Assembly (NCBI GenBank): GCA_021287075.1
Contig: JAJTBD010000005.1
Coordinates: 92,251 to 156,250 of the forward strand
Length of the DNA: 64,000 bases
Source: Micrococcales bacterium
GTDB taxonomy: Bacteria; Actinomycetota; Actinomycetes; Actinomycetales; Dermatophilaceae
Direction of reading: 5' to 3'
Below the pieces are notes generated by a model that made no database searches, was not told where the DNA came from, and saw only the letters and a program-made list of their open reading frames with translations. Position numbers and translations under genes: made by a program. This document shows, one piece after another, positions 10,545 through 18,820 of this stretch. The stretch's first letter is position 1, and every line of letters starts with the position of its first letter.

Positions 10545-11324
10545 TCAGAGCGGAGGCAGGACCAACGGCGCGCCCGTGTCGGGGTCAGCCACGATGCGCG
10601 CGCGCAGACCAAACGTCTGCTCGACCCGGTCCGGGGTCAGGACGGCTGCGGGGGCGCCCTGGGCGATGACCCGGCCGTCGCGCATCATGACCAGGTCGTC
10701 GGCGAACGCCGCAGCCTGGCCGAGGTCGTGCATGATCGCCACGACGGTGCGGCCGCTGTCGCGCAAGCTGGTGCACAGCTCCAGCACCTCATGCTGGTGG
10801 GCGATGTCGAGGAAGGTCGTGGGCTCGTCGAGCAGCACGACCGGGGTGTCCTGGGCGAGGACGAGCGCCAGCCAGACGCGCTGCCGCTGCCCGCCGGACA
10901 GCTCGGCGACCGGCCTGTCGGCGATCTCCTCCGTGCCTGTCTGCGCGAGCGCGGCCTGGATGGCGCGGGCGTCGTCACTGGCCGAGCTGCGGAGGAGTGA
11001 GTGATAGGGATAGCGCCCGCGCGCCACGAGTTCACGCACCGTGATCTGCTCTGGCACAACGGGATTCTGGGGGAGCGTGGCCACCGTGCGGGCGGCCTCC
11101 TTGGGCCGGTATGCCGTCAGCGGCCTGCCGTCGAGCGTCACCTCTCCGCGCCTGGGCCGCAGGGCGCCGCCGAGACCCTTGAGCAGGGTCGACTTGCCGC
11201 ACCCGTTGGGTCCGACGACCGCGGTGAGGGCGGCCGGCCGGAAGCCGATGGTGACGTCGCGGCATACCTCCTCACGGTGATAGCCGAGCGCCAGGTCGGT
11301 GCACGAGAGGACGGTGTCGGTCAT
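10545..11324 (-). CDS. Iron-siderophore ABC transporter ATP-binding protein (FecE/FhuC type)
   Basis: A 259-residue ATPase powering siderophore-iron uptake. It has Walker A VGPNGCGKSTLLKGL near residue 38, a Q-loop (TVATLPQNPVVPE), the signature ELSGGQRQRVWLALVLAQ, Walker B VVLLDEPTTFLD and an H-loop (MHDLGQA). The start ATG overlaps the end of the upstream permease gene by four bases. It is the last gene of a minus-strand operon (siderophore-interacting protein, binding protein, two permeases, ATPase). A much longer open frame runs upstream through the permease gene in another phase and is not coding. Confidence 0.96.
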   Translation of the reverse strand: MTDTVLSCTDLALGYHREEVCRDVTIGFRPAALTAVVGPNGCGKSTLLKGLGGALRPRRGEVTLDGRPLTAYRPKEAARTVATLPQNPVVPEQITVRELVARGRYPYHSLLRSSASDDARAIQAALAQTGTEEIADRPVAELSGGQRQRVWLALVLAQDTPVVLLDEPTTFLDIAHQHEVLELCTSLRDSGRTVVAIMHDLGQAAAFADDLVMMRDGRVIAQGAPAAVLTPDRVEQTFGLRARIVADPDTGAPLVLPPL

Positions 11325-12304
11325 GCGAGTCCCTTCCGCCAGGTGAGGGCGAGGAGTGCGGCCAGATAGGCGCCGCCCAGGCCTGCAGTGAGGACGCCGA
11401 CGGGCAGGCCTGAGGCCCGGGGCGACTGGGCCGCAATGAGATCGGCGCCGCTCAGCACGACGGCGCCGACGGCGGCCGACAGGGGCAGACGCCAGCCGGT
11501 GCCCCCGGCCAGATATCGCGCGATCTGCGGCGCGGTGAGGCTCACAAAGGCGATGGGGCCGGCCGCGGCGACCGCGCCTGCGGTGAGCAGCACGCCCAGG
11601 ACGATGGCGAGGGTGCGGGTCCGCTCGGCCTGCCCGCCGAGACCGTCGGCCAGCTGGTCGCCCAGCTCGAGCAGTGTCAGTCGTCGGGAGAGGGCCCCCG
11701 CGGCAACGCCGAGGACGACCGCCGTCACAGCAGCCGTCGCGGCGTGCTCCCAGCCGCGGGCGTTGAGGGAGCCCGCGAGATATCCGGCCAGGCTGCTCGC
11801 CTGCTCGCGCAGGGTCATGGTCACGGCATACTGCGTGAGCGCGGTGGAGACGGCTGCGATGCCGACGCCGGCGAGGACGAGCGGCCCCACCGCCCGGTAT
11901 CCGGATCCCGTTGCGAGCCAGGCGATGACGGCGGCGAGCCCGGCTCCGGCGAGCGCGCCGACCCAGCCCGGCGACCCAGGGGCGAAGAGGGTGGCGGCGG
12001 CAGCCCCGGCGCCCGCCCCGGCGGTGATGCCGATGACGTCCGGACTGCCGAGCGGGTTGCGGGTGGCGGACTGCATGAGCGCCCCGGCCATCCCCAGCGC
12101 GGCCCCCGCACCGAGTGCCGTGACCAGCCGTGGTCCGCGCAGTCTGGTGGCCACGATCCGGGAGCGCCCGTCGAGCCCACCCGTGACCAGGTCGCCGAGC
12201 TCGGCCAGCGACAGCCCGAGTCTCCCAAAAGTCAGGGTGCCGACGGCGATCGCCGCCAGGGTCCCCAGGAGTGCCCCCAGGACCAGGGCAGGGCGCGCTC
12301 TCAT
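11321..12304 (-). CDS. Iron-siderophore ABC transporter permease (FecCD family)
   Basis: A 327-residue polytopic permease with nine or so hydrophobic segments. Family motifs include RLRGPRLVTALGAGAALGMAG, ALMQSATRNPLGSPDVIGI and, near the C-terminus, GPIAFVSLTAPQIAR, the segment that contacts the ATPase. It overlaps the ATPase gene by four bases and the other permease by four bases, showing translational coupling. The two FecCD proteins form the membrane channel for the ferric siderophore delivered by the lipoprotein encoded upstream. Confidence 0.95.
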   Translation of the reverse strand: MRARPALVLGALLGTLAAIAVGTLTFGRLGLSLAELGDLVTGGLDGRSRIVATRLRGPRLVTALGAGAALGMAGALMQSATRNPLGSPDVIGITAGAGAGAAAATLFAPGSPGWVGALAGAGLAAVIAWLATGSGYRAVGPLVLAGVGIAAVSTALTQYAVTMTLREQASSLAGYLAGSLNARGWEHAATAAVTAVVLGVAAGALSRRLTLLELGDQLADGLGGQAERTRTLAIVLGVLLTAGAVAAAGPIAFVSLTAPQIARYLAGGTGWRLPLSAAVGAVVLSGADLIAAQSPRASGLPVGVLTAGLGGAYLAALLALTWRKGLA

Positions 12305-13305
12305 GCCGCGACCGCCCCGCGACGCACAAGGACCAGCAGGGCGACGCCACCGAACAGTGCAGTCAGGACCCCGACCTGGACCTCCTCGGGCCGGGCGACG
12401 ACCCGGCCGGCGATGTCACCGAGGAGCAGCAGTGCGGGCCCGAGCAGTGCGGCCGCCGGCAGCAGGAGGCCGTGGTCCCGGCCCACCAGTGCCCGGGCCA
12501 CGTGCGGTGCGGCCAGGCCCAGGAAGAGGATCGGTCCCGCCGCGGCAGTCGCCGCAGCGGCGAGGAGTGCGGTCGCGGTCAGTGCGAGCAGGCGGGTGCG
12601 CCCGGGCCGCGCGCCTAGCGAGGCGGCCACGTCGTCGCCCAGCGCGAGGGCGTTGAGCGGACGCACGAGGGCACCGGCGAGCGCGGCGCCCAGCGTCGCC
12701 ACGAGCACTGGGCCGAGGGTGGGCAGCCCGTTGTTGAGCGAGCCGATGGCCCAGAAGCGATATGAGTCAAAGGTTCTGGGGTGGGTCAGCGTCACACCCT
12801 GCACGTAGGCGCCCAGCAGGGCGGTGACGACGGCGCCCGCCAGGATCACGCGCATGGGGACCAGCCCGCTGCGTCCGCCGCCCATGAGCATGACCAGGCC
12901 GAGGGCCGCCAGCGCGCCGGGGACCGCCACCCAGACCGCGCTCCCGAGCCCGAGGAAGGCCGTGGCCGTGACGATCGCAGCGGCCGCGCCGGCCGTCGCG
13001 CCCAGCAGGCCGGGGTCGCCGAGCGGGTTGCGGGTCGCGGTCTGCGCCAGCACGCCGGACATGCCCAGCGCCGCCCCCGCAAACAGGCCGACAACCGTGC
13101 GCGGCCAGCGGCTGTCAATGACGGCGGCGACCGCCGGGTCGCCCGTGCCACGCAGTCCGTCGACGACGTCGGACAGGGGCATTGCCCGGGACCCGAGAGC
13201 GAGGCTGGCCAGGCACAGCACGGCTAGGCCCGCCGTCAGCGCGAGAAGCGCGACGGCGGGCCGGCGCCGGGTGCCGCAGTCAGCCAACCTTGGCCACCGC
13301 CGCAT
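12301..13305 (-). CDS. Iron-siderophore ABC transporter permease (FecCD family)
   Basis: The second FecCD permease of the pair, about 334 residues. It has SRWPRTVVGLFAGAALGMSG, LAQTATRNPLGDPGLLG and the coupling segment GPILFLGLAAPHVAR. The start is uncertain: ATG codons at 13305 and 13320 are both possible, and both lie inside the 3' end of the binding-protein gene, so the two genes overlap by roughly 26-41 bases. It acts as a heterodimer with the downstream permease. Confidence 0.94.
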   Translation of the reverse strand: MRRWPRLADCGTRRRPAVALLALTAGLAVLCLASLALGSRAMPLSDVVDGLRGTGDPAVAAVIDSRWPRTVVGLFAGAALGMSGVLAQTATRNPLGDPGLLGATAGAAAAIVTATAFLGLGSAVWVAVPGALAALGLVMLMGGGRSGLVPMRVILAGAVVTALLGAYVQGVTLTHPRTFDSYRFWAIGSLNNGLPTLGPVLVATLGAALAGALVRPLNALALGDDVAASLGARPGRTRLLALTATALLAAAATAAAGPILFLGLAAPHVARALVGRDHGLLLPAAALLGPALLLLGDIAGRVVARPEEVQVGVLTALFGGVALLVLVRRGAVAA

Positions 13306-14308
13306 CGATGAGGGCGGCATAGCGGTCCATGACCCACGGCACGGTCAGGGGGTTGATCTCGGAGGTCGCCGTCACCAGGGAGGTGTCGGCCGAGGTGACC
13401 ACGGAGCCGCGCTTGACCGCCGGGATCGCGGCATACAGCGGCTGCGCCTCGATCTTGGTGCGGGAGGCCTCGTCCATGTAGAAGGTGAAGAACAGGTCGG
13501 CGTCCTTGAGCTTGGAGGCGTTCTCCAGCCCGATGACGGCCGACATGGTGCCCGGCTCCTCCTTGAAGGTGCTGACGACGGGATCCGTTGTCAGGCCGAG
13601 CTTCTCGACGAATGCCGCGCGCTGCTCGGCAGGCAGGAAGACCCCGAGAGTGCCCGGGCCGGTGTTGTAGGCATAGACAAAGCTCTTGCCTGCCCAGTCC
13701 GGGTGCGCGTTGGCGGTCTTGGTGAAGAGCGCGTCGAGGTCCTTGATCTCCTGCTCGGCCTCGGCCGACTTGCCCAGGGCCTTGCCCACGGTGCGGATCT
13801 GCTCGTCCCACTCGACGGTCCACGGCTGCTTGGCATAGGCGACCGTGGGCGCGATCTCGCTGAGCTGCTTGTACTGCTCGGCGGTGACGCCCGACCAGGG
13901 GGCGATGATCACGTCGGGCTCGAGCTCCAGCACCTTTTCGATGTCGAGCTCGTTGGCTCCGGTGATGAGCTCGGGGGCGGTGCCGCCCTGCTCCTTGACC
14001 GCCTCAGCGACCCACGGCAGCTGACCCGATTTGTCTGCGCCCCAGTCATATCGCTCGGTGCCGACAGGGGTCACGCCGAGCGCGATGGCCGTCTCGGCGC
14101 TGCCCATGCCGAGCGTGACGACGCGCTTGGGGGCGGCGGGGATCTCGGCCTTGCCGAGGGCGTGGGTGATGGTCACCGGGAAGCCCGAGCCTCCGGCCGC
14201 CGTGCTGGTGCCAGTGGCCTCGCCGGAGCTGGATTCACCGCTCCCACAGGCGGCCAGCGAGGCGGCGACCAGGGTGGCCAGGGCGGTGATGCGCAGGGTG
14301 TGACGCAT
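13280..14308 (-). CDS. Iron-siderophore substrate-binding lipoprotein (FecB/FhuD type)
   Basis: A 342-residue secreted lipoprotein. The signal peptide ends in the lipobox LAAC (MRHTLRITALATLVAASLAACGSG), followed by a Ser/Gly/Thr-rich tether. The body is a helical-backbone type III binding protein (PKRVVTLGMGSAETAIALGVTPVG; VLELEPDVIIAPWSGVTAEQY). It captures ferric siderophore outside the membrane and delivers it to the FecCD permeases encoded next. It lies 87 bases after the siderophore-interacting protein gene, and a single GGTATGCCGC motif sits in that gap. Confidence 0.95.
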   Translation of the reverse strand: MRHTLRITALATLVAASLAACGSGESSSGEATGTSTAAGGSGFPVTITHALGKAEIPAAPKRVVTLGMGSAETAIALGVTPVGTERYDWGADKSGQLPWVAEAVKEQGGTAPELITGANELDIEKVLELEPDVIIAPWSGVTAEQYKQLSEIAPTVAYAKQPWTVEWDEQIRTVGKALGKSAEAEQEIKDLDALFTKTANAHPDWAGKSFVYAYNTGPGTLGVFLPAEQRAAFVEKLGLTTDPVVSTFKEEPGTMSAVIGLENASKLKDADLFFTFYMDEASRTKIEAQPLYAAIPAVKRGSVVTSADTSLVTATSEINPLTVPWVMDRYAALIDAAVAKVG

Positions 14309-14395
14309 GGGGTCCTTTCGGTATGCCGCGAGGACAGCGGCGGGGCTGCGGCGCCGTCGGTGCGCCGGTGGTGGGGCGGGCTGGGAGAGCTGGGC

Positions 14396-15304
14396 TCAGC
14401 ACTCCTGGTGGCCGGCGCGCCAGTAGCCCATGAATGCGATGTCCTTGCGCGACCAGCCATGGCTGCCGATGAGCGTCCGGCGCATGGCACGGACCATGGC
14501 CGACTCGCCGGCGATCCATGCATAACGGCGGTGCTCGTCGGACTCCGGTGTCTCCCAGAGGATCTCGTCGATTCCGAAGTCAGCATCAGAGGTCTCCGCG
14601 ACCGGCCGCGGGAAGCGCTCGAGGGCCGGCGGCACGTCGGCCACGATGCGCTCGCCGGTGACCTCACCGGCGGCGCGGGGCAGCCAGACGACCTCGATGC
14701 CGTCAGGGTGGGCCAACGGCAGGATGTCGTCTGGCGTCGGGACCTCGAGGAAGGCCTGGCCGCTCAGGTCGCTGGGCGCCTGCTCGAGGATCGAGGCGAT
14801 CGCGGGCACGGCCGTCTCGTCGCCGACGAGCAGCACTCGTCGGGCGGCGCCCGGCCGCCACTCGACGCCGCAGAGGGCGGAGTCGCCGCGCGAGTCGGGG
14901 CCGACGATGAGCAGCGGCATCCCCGGGGCGGCCTGCTCGGCCCAGGCGGCTGCGGGCCCGGGACCGGCGCCGGTGTGCTCGTGGAGGGCGATGTCGATGT
15001 CGACCTCGCGCAGGTGCGGACGCACGGCCCGCGCGGTGAAGGTGCGGATCGGGTTGCGGCGCTGGTCGGGCAGCTCACGCCAGGGCCGGAACCAGTCCTC
15101 CCCGCCGGGGAAGTGGGCGAACGGCTCCTCGCGCGGGAGCGGCAGGACGAGCTTGACCCGCTGGTCGAGGCAGGTGTCGCCAAACAGGTCGAGGTCCTCG
15201 CCGGTGAAGGTCACGCGCAGGAAGTGCGGCGTGAGCCGGCGGACCGCTGCCACGGTCACCGCGAACGGGCGATAGACCGGCTGGCGTTGTGGGGCGACGC
15301 TCAT
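14396..15304 (-). CDS. Siderophore-interacting protein (FAD-dependent ferric-siderophore reductase)
   Basis: A 302-residue ViuB/SIP-family flavoprotein thought to reduce and release iron from imported siderophores in the cytoplasm. N-terminal FAD-binding segment: LTPHFLRVTFTGEDLDLFG and RTFTARAVRPHLREVDIDIALH. C-terminal SIP domain: VLLVGDETAVPAIASILEQ, WIAGESAMVRAMRRTLIG and the usual end SRKDIAFMGYWRAGHQE. The start ATG sits about 10 bases after a clear iron box, so it is the first gene of the iron-repressed operon. Confidence 0.95.
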   Translation of the reverse strand: MSVAPQRQPVYRPFAVTVAAVRRLTPHFLRVTFTGEDLDLFGDTCLDQRVKLVLPLPREEPFAHFPGGEDWFRPWRELPDQRRNPIRTFTARAVRPHLREVDIDIALHEHTGAGPGPAAAWAEQAAPGMPLLIVGPDSRGDSALCGVEWRPGAARRVLLVGDETAVPAIASILEQAPSDLSGQAFLEVPTPDDILPLAHPDGIEVVWLPRAAGEVTGERIVADVPPALERFPRPVAETSDADFGIDEILWETPESDEHRRYAWIAGESAMVRAMRRTLIGSHGWSRKDIAFMGYWRAGHQEC

Positions 15305-15314
15305 GGGACAAAGG

Positions 15315-15333
15315 TAAGGTGAGCCTTACCTAA
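15315..15333 (-). promoter_or_regulatory. IdeR/DtxR iron box upstream of the siderophore operon
   Basis: The plus strand reads TAAGGTGAGCCTTACCTAA; read on the minus strand it is TTAGGTAAGGCTCACCTTA. This is close to the established DtxR/IdeR palindrome TTAGGTTAGGCTAACCTAA. It lies 11-29 bases upstream of the siderophore-interacting protein ATG, where a bound repressor would block transcription when iron is sufficient. No second box is seen before the binding-protein gene, which fits one iron-controlled operon. Confidence 0.85.
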
Positions 15334-15396
15334 TTCGTCAAATCGCCCTCTGGACGCGGCCGAGCCCGCCGCCCGGCGGGGTGACCCTGCGCAAAA

Positions 15397-15433
15397 GGTA
15401 TGCCGCGCAGCCAATCTGGCTGCGCGGCATACC
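15397..15433 (-). terminator. Terminator of katA made of paired GGTATGCCGC motifs
   Basis: GGTATGCCGCGCAGCCA and TGGCTGCGCGGCATACC form a perfect 17-bp stem with a three-base loop. On the plus strand AAAA precedes the stem, so transcripts running left from katA end the stem with a short U-run: a rho-independent terminator for katA. Confidence 0.85.
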
Positions 15434-15471
15434 GTCTCGTGCCGGTGACCCTGGGGTCAGGTGACCTCGGG

Positions 15472-17034
15472 TCAGCGAGCGGACTCGCGGGTGAAGGCGT
15501 CGGGGTCGACCTCCATGAGGGCCTTGCGCACGCCCTCGCCATAGGCGGGGTCGGCCTTGGTGCAGTTGTCGATGTGGCGCTCGGCCGTGCGCTTGGTGAC
15601 GCCGGCCATGGCGCGCGCGGTGTTGTAGAAGAGCGCCTGCTGCTGCTCGGGGCTCATCTTCTCGCGGAAGAGGATGCCGGGCTGCTCGTAGTAGTTGTCG
15701 TCATCGGCGCGGAAGTCCCAGCGGTCGCCGGGCTTGCCGTCGAGCTGGTAGGCGGGCTCGCGGTACTGCGGCTGCTCCTCCCACAGGCCATAGCCATTGG
15801 GGTTGTAGTGCTTCTCGGAGCCGAGATTGCCGTCGACACGCATCTGCCCGTCGCGGTGGAAGGAGTGCGCCGTCTTGGCCGCCTTGGGCGCGTTGACCGG
15901 GATCTGGTGGTGGTTGACGCCGAGGCGGTAGCGCTGGGCGTCGCCATAGGAGAAGAGCCGACCCTGGAGCATGCGGTCGGGCGAGAAGCCAATGCCTGGA
16001 ACGACATTCGCCGGGGTGAAGGCGGCCTGCTCGATGTCCTGGAAGTAGTTGTCGGGGTTGCGGTTGAGCTCGAACTCGCCGACCTCGATGAGCGGGTAGT
16101 CCTTCTTGGACCAGACCTTGGTCAGGTCGAAGGGGTGGTAGCGGTAGGTCGCCGCGTCAGCCTCCGGCATGATCTGCACGAAGAGCGTCCACTTGGGGAA
16201 GTCGCCCTTCTCGATCGACTCGTAGAGGTCGCGCTGGTGGGACTCGCGATCGGAGCCGACCAGGGTCGCGGCCTCCTCGTCGGTGAGGTTCTCGATGCCC
16301 TGCTGGGTGCGGAAGTGCATCTTGACCCAGAAGCGCTCACCCTGGGCGTTGTAGAAGCTGTAGGTGTGCGAGGTGAAGCCGTGCATGTGCCGGTAGGACT
16401 TGGGAATCCCCCTGTCGGACATGACGATCGTGACCTGGTGCAGGGCCTCGGGCAGGCTCGACCAGAAGTCGAAGTTGTTCTCCGAGGAGCGCATGTTGGT
16501 GCGCGGGTCGCGCTTGACGGCGTGGTTGAGGTCGGGGAACTTCAGCGGGTCGCGGAAGAAGAACACGGGGGTGTTGTTGCCCACCATGTCCCAGTTGCCC
16601 TCGTCGGTGTAGAACTTCAGCGAGAAGCCGCGGATGTCGCGCTCGGCGTCGGCCGCGCCGCGCTCGCCGGCGACGGTGGAGAAGCGCGCCATCATCTCGG
16701 TCTTCTTGCCGACCTCGGCGAAGATGCTCGCGCAGGTGTACTGCGTGATGTCGTGGGTGACGGTGAAGGTGCCGTGGGCGCCGGAGCCCTTGGCGTGCAT
16801 GCGCCGCTCGGGGATGACCTCGCGGTCGAAGTGCGCGAGCTTCTCGAGGAACCACACGTCCTGGAGAAGCATCGGGCCGCGCGGGCCGGCGGTGACGGAG
16901 TTCTGGCCGTCCCAGACCGGCGCGCCGGCGGCCGTGGTCATCGGCTGCGGGCTGGCCTCGTCGTGGGAGGGGATGACGTTCTGTGCGTGCTCGACCTTCT
17001 CGGCCGGCTGGTTGGGACCCTTTTCGCTTGCCAC
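15472..17034 (-). CDS. katA: Small-subunit haem catalase
   Basis: A 520-residue monofunctional catalase. It shows catalytic His in [14 protein letters not shown] (about residue 78), distal Asn in [18 protein letters not shown], the active-site segment [12 protein letters not shown] and the proximal haem Tyr in [14 protein letters not shown] (about residue 361). It has no amidotransferase-like domain, unlike the KatE at 8.3-10.4 kb. A Fur-family regulator gene lies 82 bases upstream on the same strand, the usual arrangement for peroxide-responsive Fur/PerR control. It is followed by a strong terminator. Confidence 0.97.
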   Translation of the reverse strand: MASEKGPNQPAEKVEHAQNVIPSHDEASPQPMTTAAGAPVWDGQNSVTAGPRGPMLLQDVWFLEKLAHFDREVIPERRMHAKGSGAHGTFTVTHDITQYTCASIFAEVGKKTEMMARFSTVAGERGAADAERDIRGFSLKFYTDEGNWDMVGNNTPVFFFRDPLKFPDLNHAVKRDPRTNMRSSENNFDFWSSLPEALHQVTIVMSDRGIPKSYRHMHGFTSHTYSFYNAQGERFWVKMHFRTQQGIENLTDEEAATLVGSDRESHQRDLYESIEKGDFPKWTLFVQIMPEADAATYRYHPFDLTKVWSKKDYPLIEVGEFELNRNPDNYFQDIEQAAFTPANVVPGIGFSPDRMLQGRLFSYGDAQRYRLGVNHHQIPVNAPKAAKTAHSFHRDGQMRVDGNLGSEKHYNPNGYGLWEEQPQYREPAYQLDGKPGDRWDFRADDDNYYEQPGILFREKMSPEQQQALFYNTARAMAGVTKRTAERHIDNCTKADPAYGEGVRKALMEVDPDAFTRESAR

Positions 17035-17116
17035 TTCAGTTCTCCTCGTGCTGGAAGGTGCTGATGGATGGTGAGGGTTCGTGGGGGCGGCCCGCCCGGT
17101 CGGCGGGTATGCCGCG

Positions 17117-17569
17117 TCAGCCGGCTGCCGCTCCGGGCGTCACCGTGGGCGCGGGCGGGGCAAGGCGACAGTCGGGGCACAGGCCCCAATAGGTCACCTC
17201 TGCCTCGTCGATGACGAAGCCGCGGTCGTCGTCGGCCTCGAGGCACGGCCGGTGACCCACCGCGCAGTCGACGTCCTCGATGTCGCCGCACCGGCGGCAT
17301 ACGACGTGGTGGTGGTTGTCGCCCACCCGCAGCTCATAGCGCGCGGGCGAGCCGGCCGGCTCGATGGCGCGGACGATGCCCGCGCGGGTGAGCGCGCCGA
17401 GGACGTCATAGATGGCCTGGGTGGAGACGCGGCCGAGGTCGGCACGCACCGCGGTGGCCACGGTGTCGGCGTCGGCATGGGGGCGTGAGCCCAGCGCCTC
17501 GATCACGGCCACCCGCGGCCGCGTCACGCGCAGCGATGCTGCGCGGAGCTGGGTCTCGGGTGTCGTCAT
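17117..17569 (-). CDS. Fur-family metalloregulator (probable peroxide/iron regulator of katA)
   Basis: A 150-residue Fur-superfamily repressor. The winged helix is [28 protein letters not shown] with recognition segment [18 protein letters not shown]. The dimerisation domain carries [17 protein letters not shown] and CPDCRL, two CxxC pairs that would hold structural zinc. It sits directly upstream of katA on the same strand. Actinobacterial FurA or CatR/PerR proteins in this position repress a catalase and themselves and are relieved by peroxide; the role here is inferred from family and position. The operator was not resolved. Confidence 0.93.
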   Translation of the reverse strand: MTTPETQLRAASLRVTRPRVAVIEALGSRPHADADTVATAVRADLGRVSTQAIYDVLGALTRAGIVRAIEPAGSPARYELRVGDNHHHVVCRRCGDIEDVDCAVGHRPCLEADDDRGFVIDEAEVTYWGLCPDCRLAPPAPTVTPGAAAG

Positions 17570-17635
17570 CCCTCGAGGGTGGCACGTTCTCTGGAACTGG
17601 TCAAGAAAAGATGGAGGGGCTGTCCGACCGGTGCC

Positions 17636-17728
17636 GCGGCAAGATCGACTATCACCAGCCGCCGTTGGGCCTGCTGCTCAGGCTGGGCACGGCAACGACA
17701 GACCTGAGGCGGTAGTCGATCTTGCCGC
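17636..17728. repeat. Left palindromic element flanking the DUF559 gene
   Basis: GCGGCAAGATCGACTA (17636-17651) and its exact complement TAGTCGATCTTGCCGC (17713-17728) enclose 61 bases that contain their own inverted pieces (CAGCC/GGCTG) and the segments TTGGGC and CTGCTCAG. A related element with the same outer sequence lies directly after the gene. It precedes the gene by about 75 bases and could carry its promoter or be a mobile palindrome. Confidence 0.8.
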
Positions 17729-17804
17729 CCAGGGGCCTGTGGATAACCGCCCAGGCCATTCCGCCAATCCGGGCAGGCTTCGCTGGGTGGCCTATGAGAT
17801 TGAG

Positions 17805-18689
17805 ATGCGGCACTGGGACATCACCCTCACCATCAAGCGGCTCGGTGGCGTCGCGACCTGGCGCGAGCTGCGGCGCGCGCACTCCAGACGTGAGATCGAT
17901 GCGGCGATGCGCGACGGGGTCGTGGCGCGTCTGTGGCACGGCAAGTACGTGCGCGGAGACTTCGCCCACGCGAGTGATGCGGCCCGCCGGCTCTCAGGAG
18001 TGGCCGTGCTGCTGACCGCCGCCGAGTTCTGGGGGTGGCGCATGCAGTGGACTCATCAGCGTCCTCAGGTTGTGGTGCCCAGGGGCCGCAAGATCAGCCC
18101 GGAAAGGCGGGCCGGGGTGGACGTGAGCTGGCGCGGCATACCCGAAGCTGACGTGGAGAACGGGTGGGTGACGACACCCCTGCGCACAGCGTTGGACTGC
18201 ATGGTGTTCCTGCCCTTCACGGAGGCGCTCTCCATCGCGGACTCGGCGCTGCGCTCGCAGCTGGTCACTCGGGCCCAGTTGATCGCGCGGGTCGAGACGC
18301 TGCCCAAGCAGTGGCGTCGCAGGGTCATCAGGGTCCTGGATGCGGCGAACGCGGATGCAGACGGGCCATTCGAGTCAGTTCTGCGCGCGCACGTGCTGGA
18401 CATCCCCGGTGCGGATTTCACTCCGCAGGTCAAGATCGAGGACGAGGACGGATTCATCGGGCGGGTCGATCTGGCCTGCACTGAGCTCAAGATCGTCTTG
18501 GAGGCCGAGAGCCACGAGTTCCATGGCGAGCCGGAGGCCTTTGCGCGGGACTGCCGGCGTTATGCGCGGATGGCCGCCGAAGGCTGGACGGTGCTGCGGT
18601 TCTCGTGGCCCGATGTGATGCACAAGGGCGAGTGGGTGCGCCGGATCGTTGAGAAGGCTGTGCGGATGCGGCAGGCGCTCCTGGGGTGA
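17805..18689 (+). CDS. DUF559 / VSR-like nuclease-fold protein with AbiEi-like N-terminal domain
   Basis: A protein of about 294 residues of a family common and often multicopy in actinobacteria. The N-terminal third (RLGGVATWRELRRAHSRREIDAAMRDGVVARLWHGKYV) looks like the winged-helix domain of AbiEi-type antitoxins. The C-terminal part is DUF559, a PD-(D/E)XK/VSR-like fold: IGRVDLACTELKIVLEAESHEFHG (Asp near residue 220, downstream Glu) and RRYARMAAEGWTVLRFSWPDVM. Start chosen at the ATG giving MRHWDITLTIKRLGG; an in-frame GTG seven codons earlier is possible. It has no operon partner. Both flanks carry related palindromic elements, the right one beginning one base after the stop. Function is unknown. 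Confidence 0.82.
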   Translation: MRHWDITLTIKRLGGVATWRELRRAHSRREIDAAMRDGVVARLWHGKYVRGDFAHASDAARRLSGVAVLLTAAEFWGWRMQWTHQRPQVVVPRGRKISPERRAGVDVSWRGIPEADVENGWVTTPLRTALDCMVFLPFTEALSIADSALRSQLVTRAQLIARVETLPKQWRRRVIRVLDAANADADGPFESVLRAHVLDIPGADFTPQVKIEDEDGFIGRVDLACTELKIVLEAESHEFHGEPEAFARDCRRYARMAAEGWTVLRFSWPDVMHKGEWVRRIVEKAVRMRQALLG

Positions 18690-18690
18690 G

Positions 18691-18782
18691 CGGCAACATC
18701 GACTATCACCTTGGGCGGCACGGAGATCCGTTCGTGCTCAGCCCGACGCGTGAGCCGCTGTGGTGATAGTCGATATTGCCGG
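18691..18782. repeat. Right palindromic element flanking the DUF559 gene
   Basis: CGGCAACATCGACTATCACC (18691-18710) pairs with GGTGATAGTCGATATTGCCG (18762-18781) with one mismatch. The 51-base interior is itself foldable: GGGC...GCCC and CACGG...CGTG, with TTGGGC and GTGCTCAG segments shared with the left element. It starts one base after the stop codon and is followed by a GGTATGCCGC motif. It may serve as a terminator, but its similarity to the left element is unexplained by that. Confidence 0.8.
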
Positions 18783-18820
18783 GGGTATGCCGCGTGGCGG
18801 GGGTGCGCGGGGAGGCCGCG

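Noticed and set aside
10545..12350. A 601-codon open frame fusing sequence upstream of the iron ABC ATPase to it
   Set aside because: The upstream half is an out-of-phase reading of the FecCD permease gene (Arg/Gly/His-rich, no domain). The ATPase itself starts at 11324, coupled to the permease stop.
12824..15322. An 832-codon plus-strand open frame
   Set aside because: It is antisense to the permease, binding-protein and SIP genes, all with clear domains. Long antisense frames are common at this GC content.
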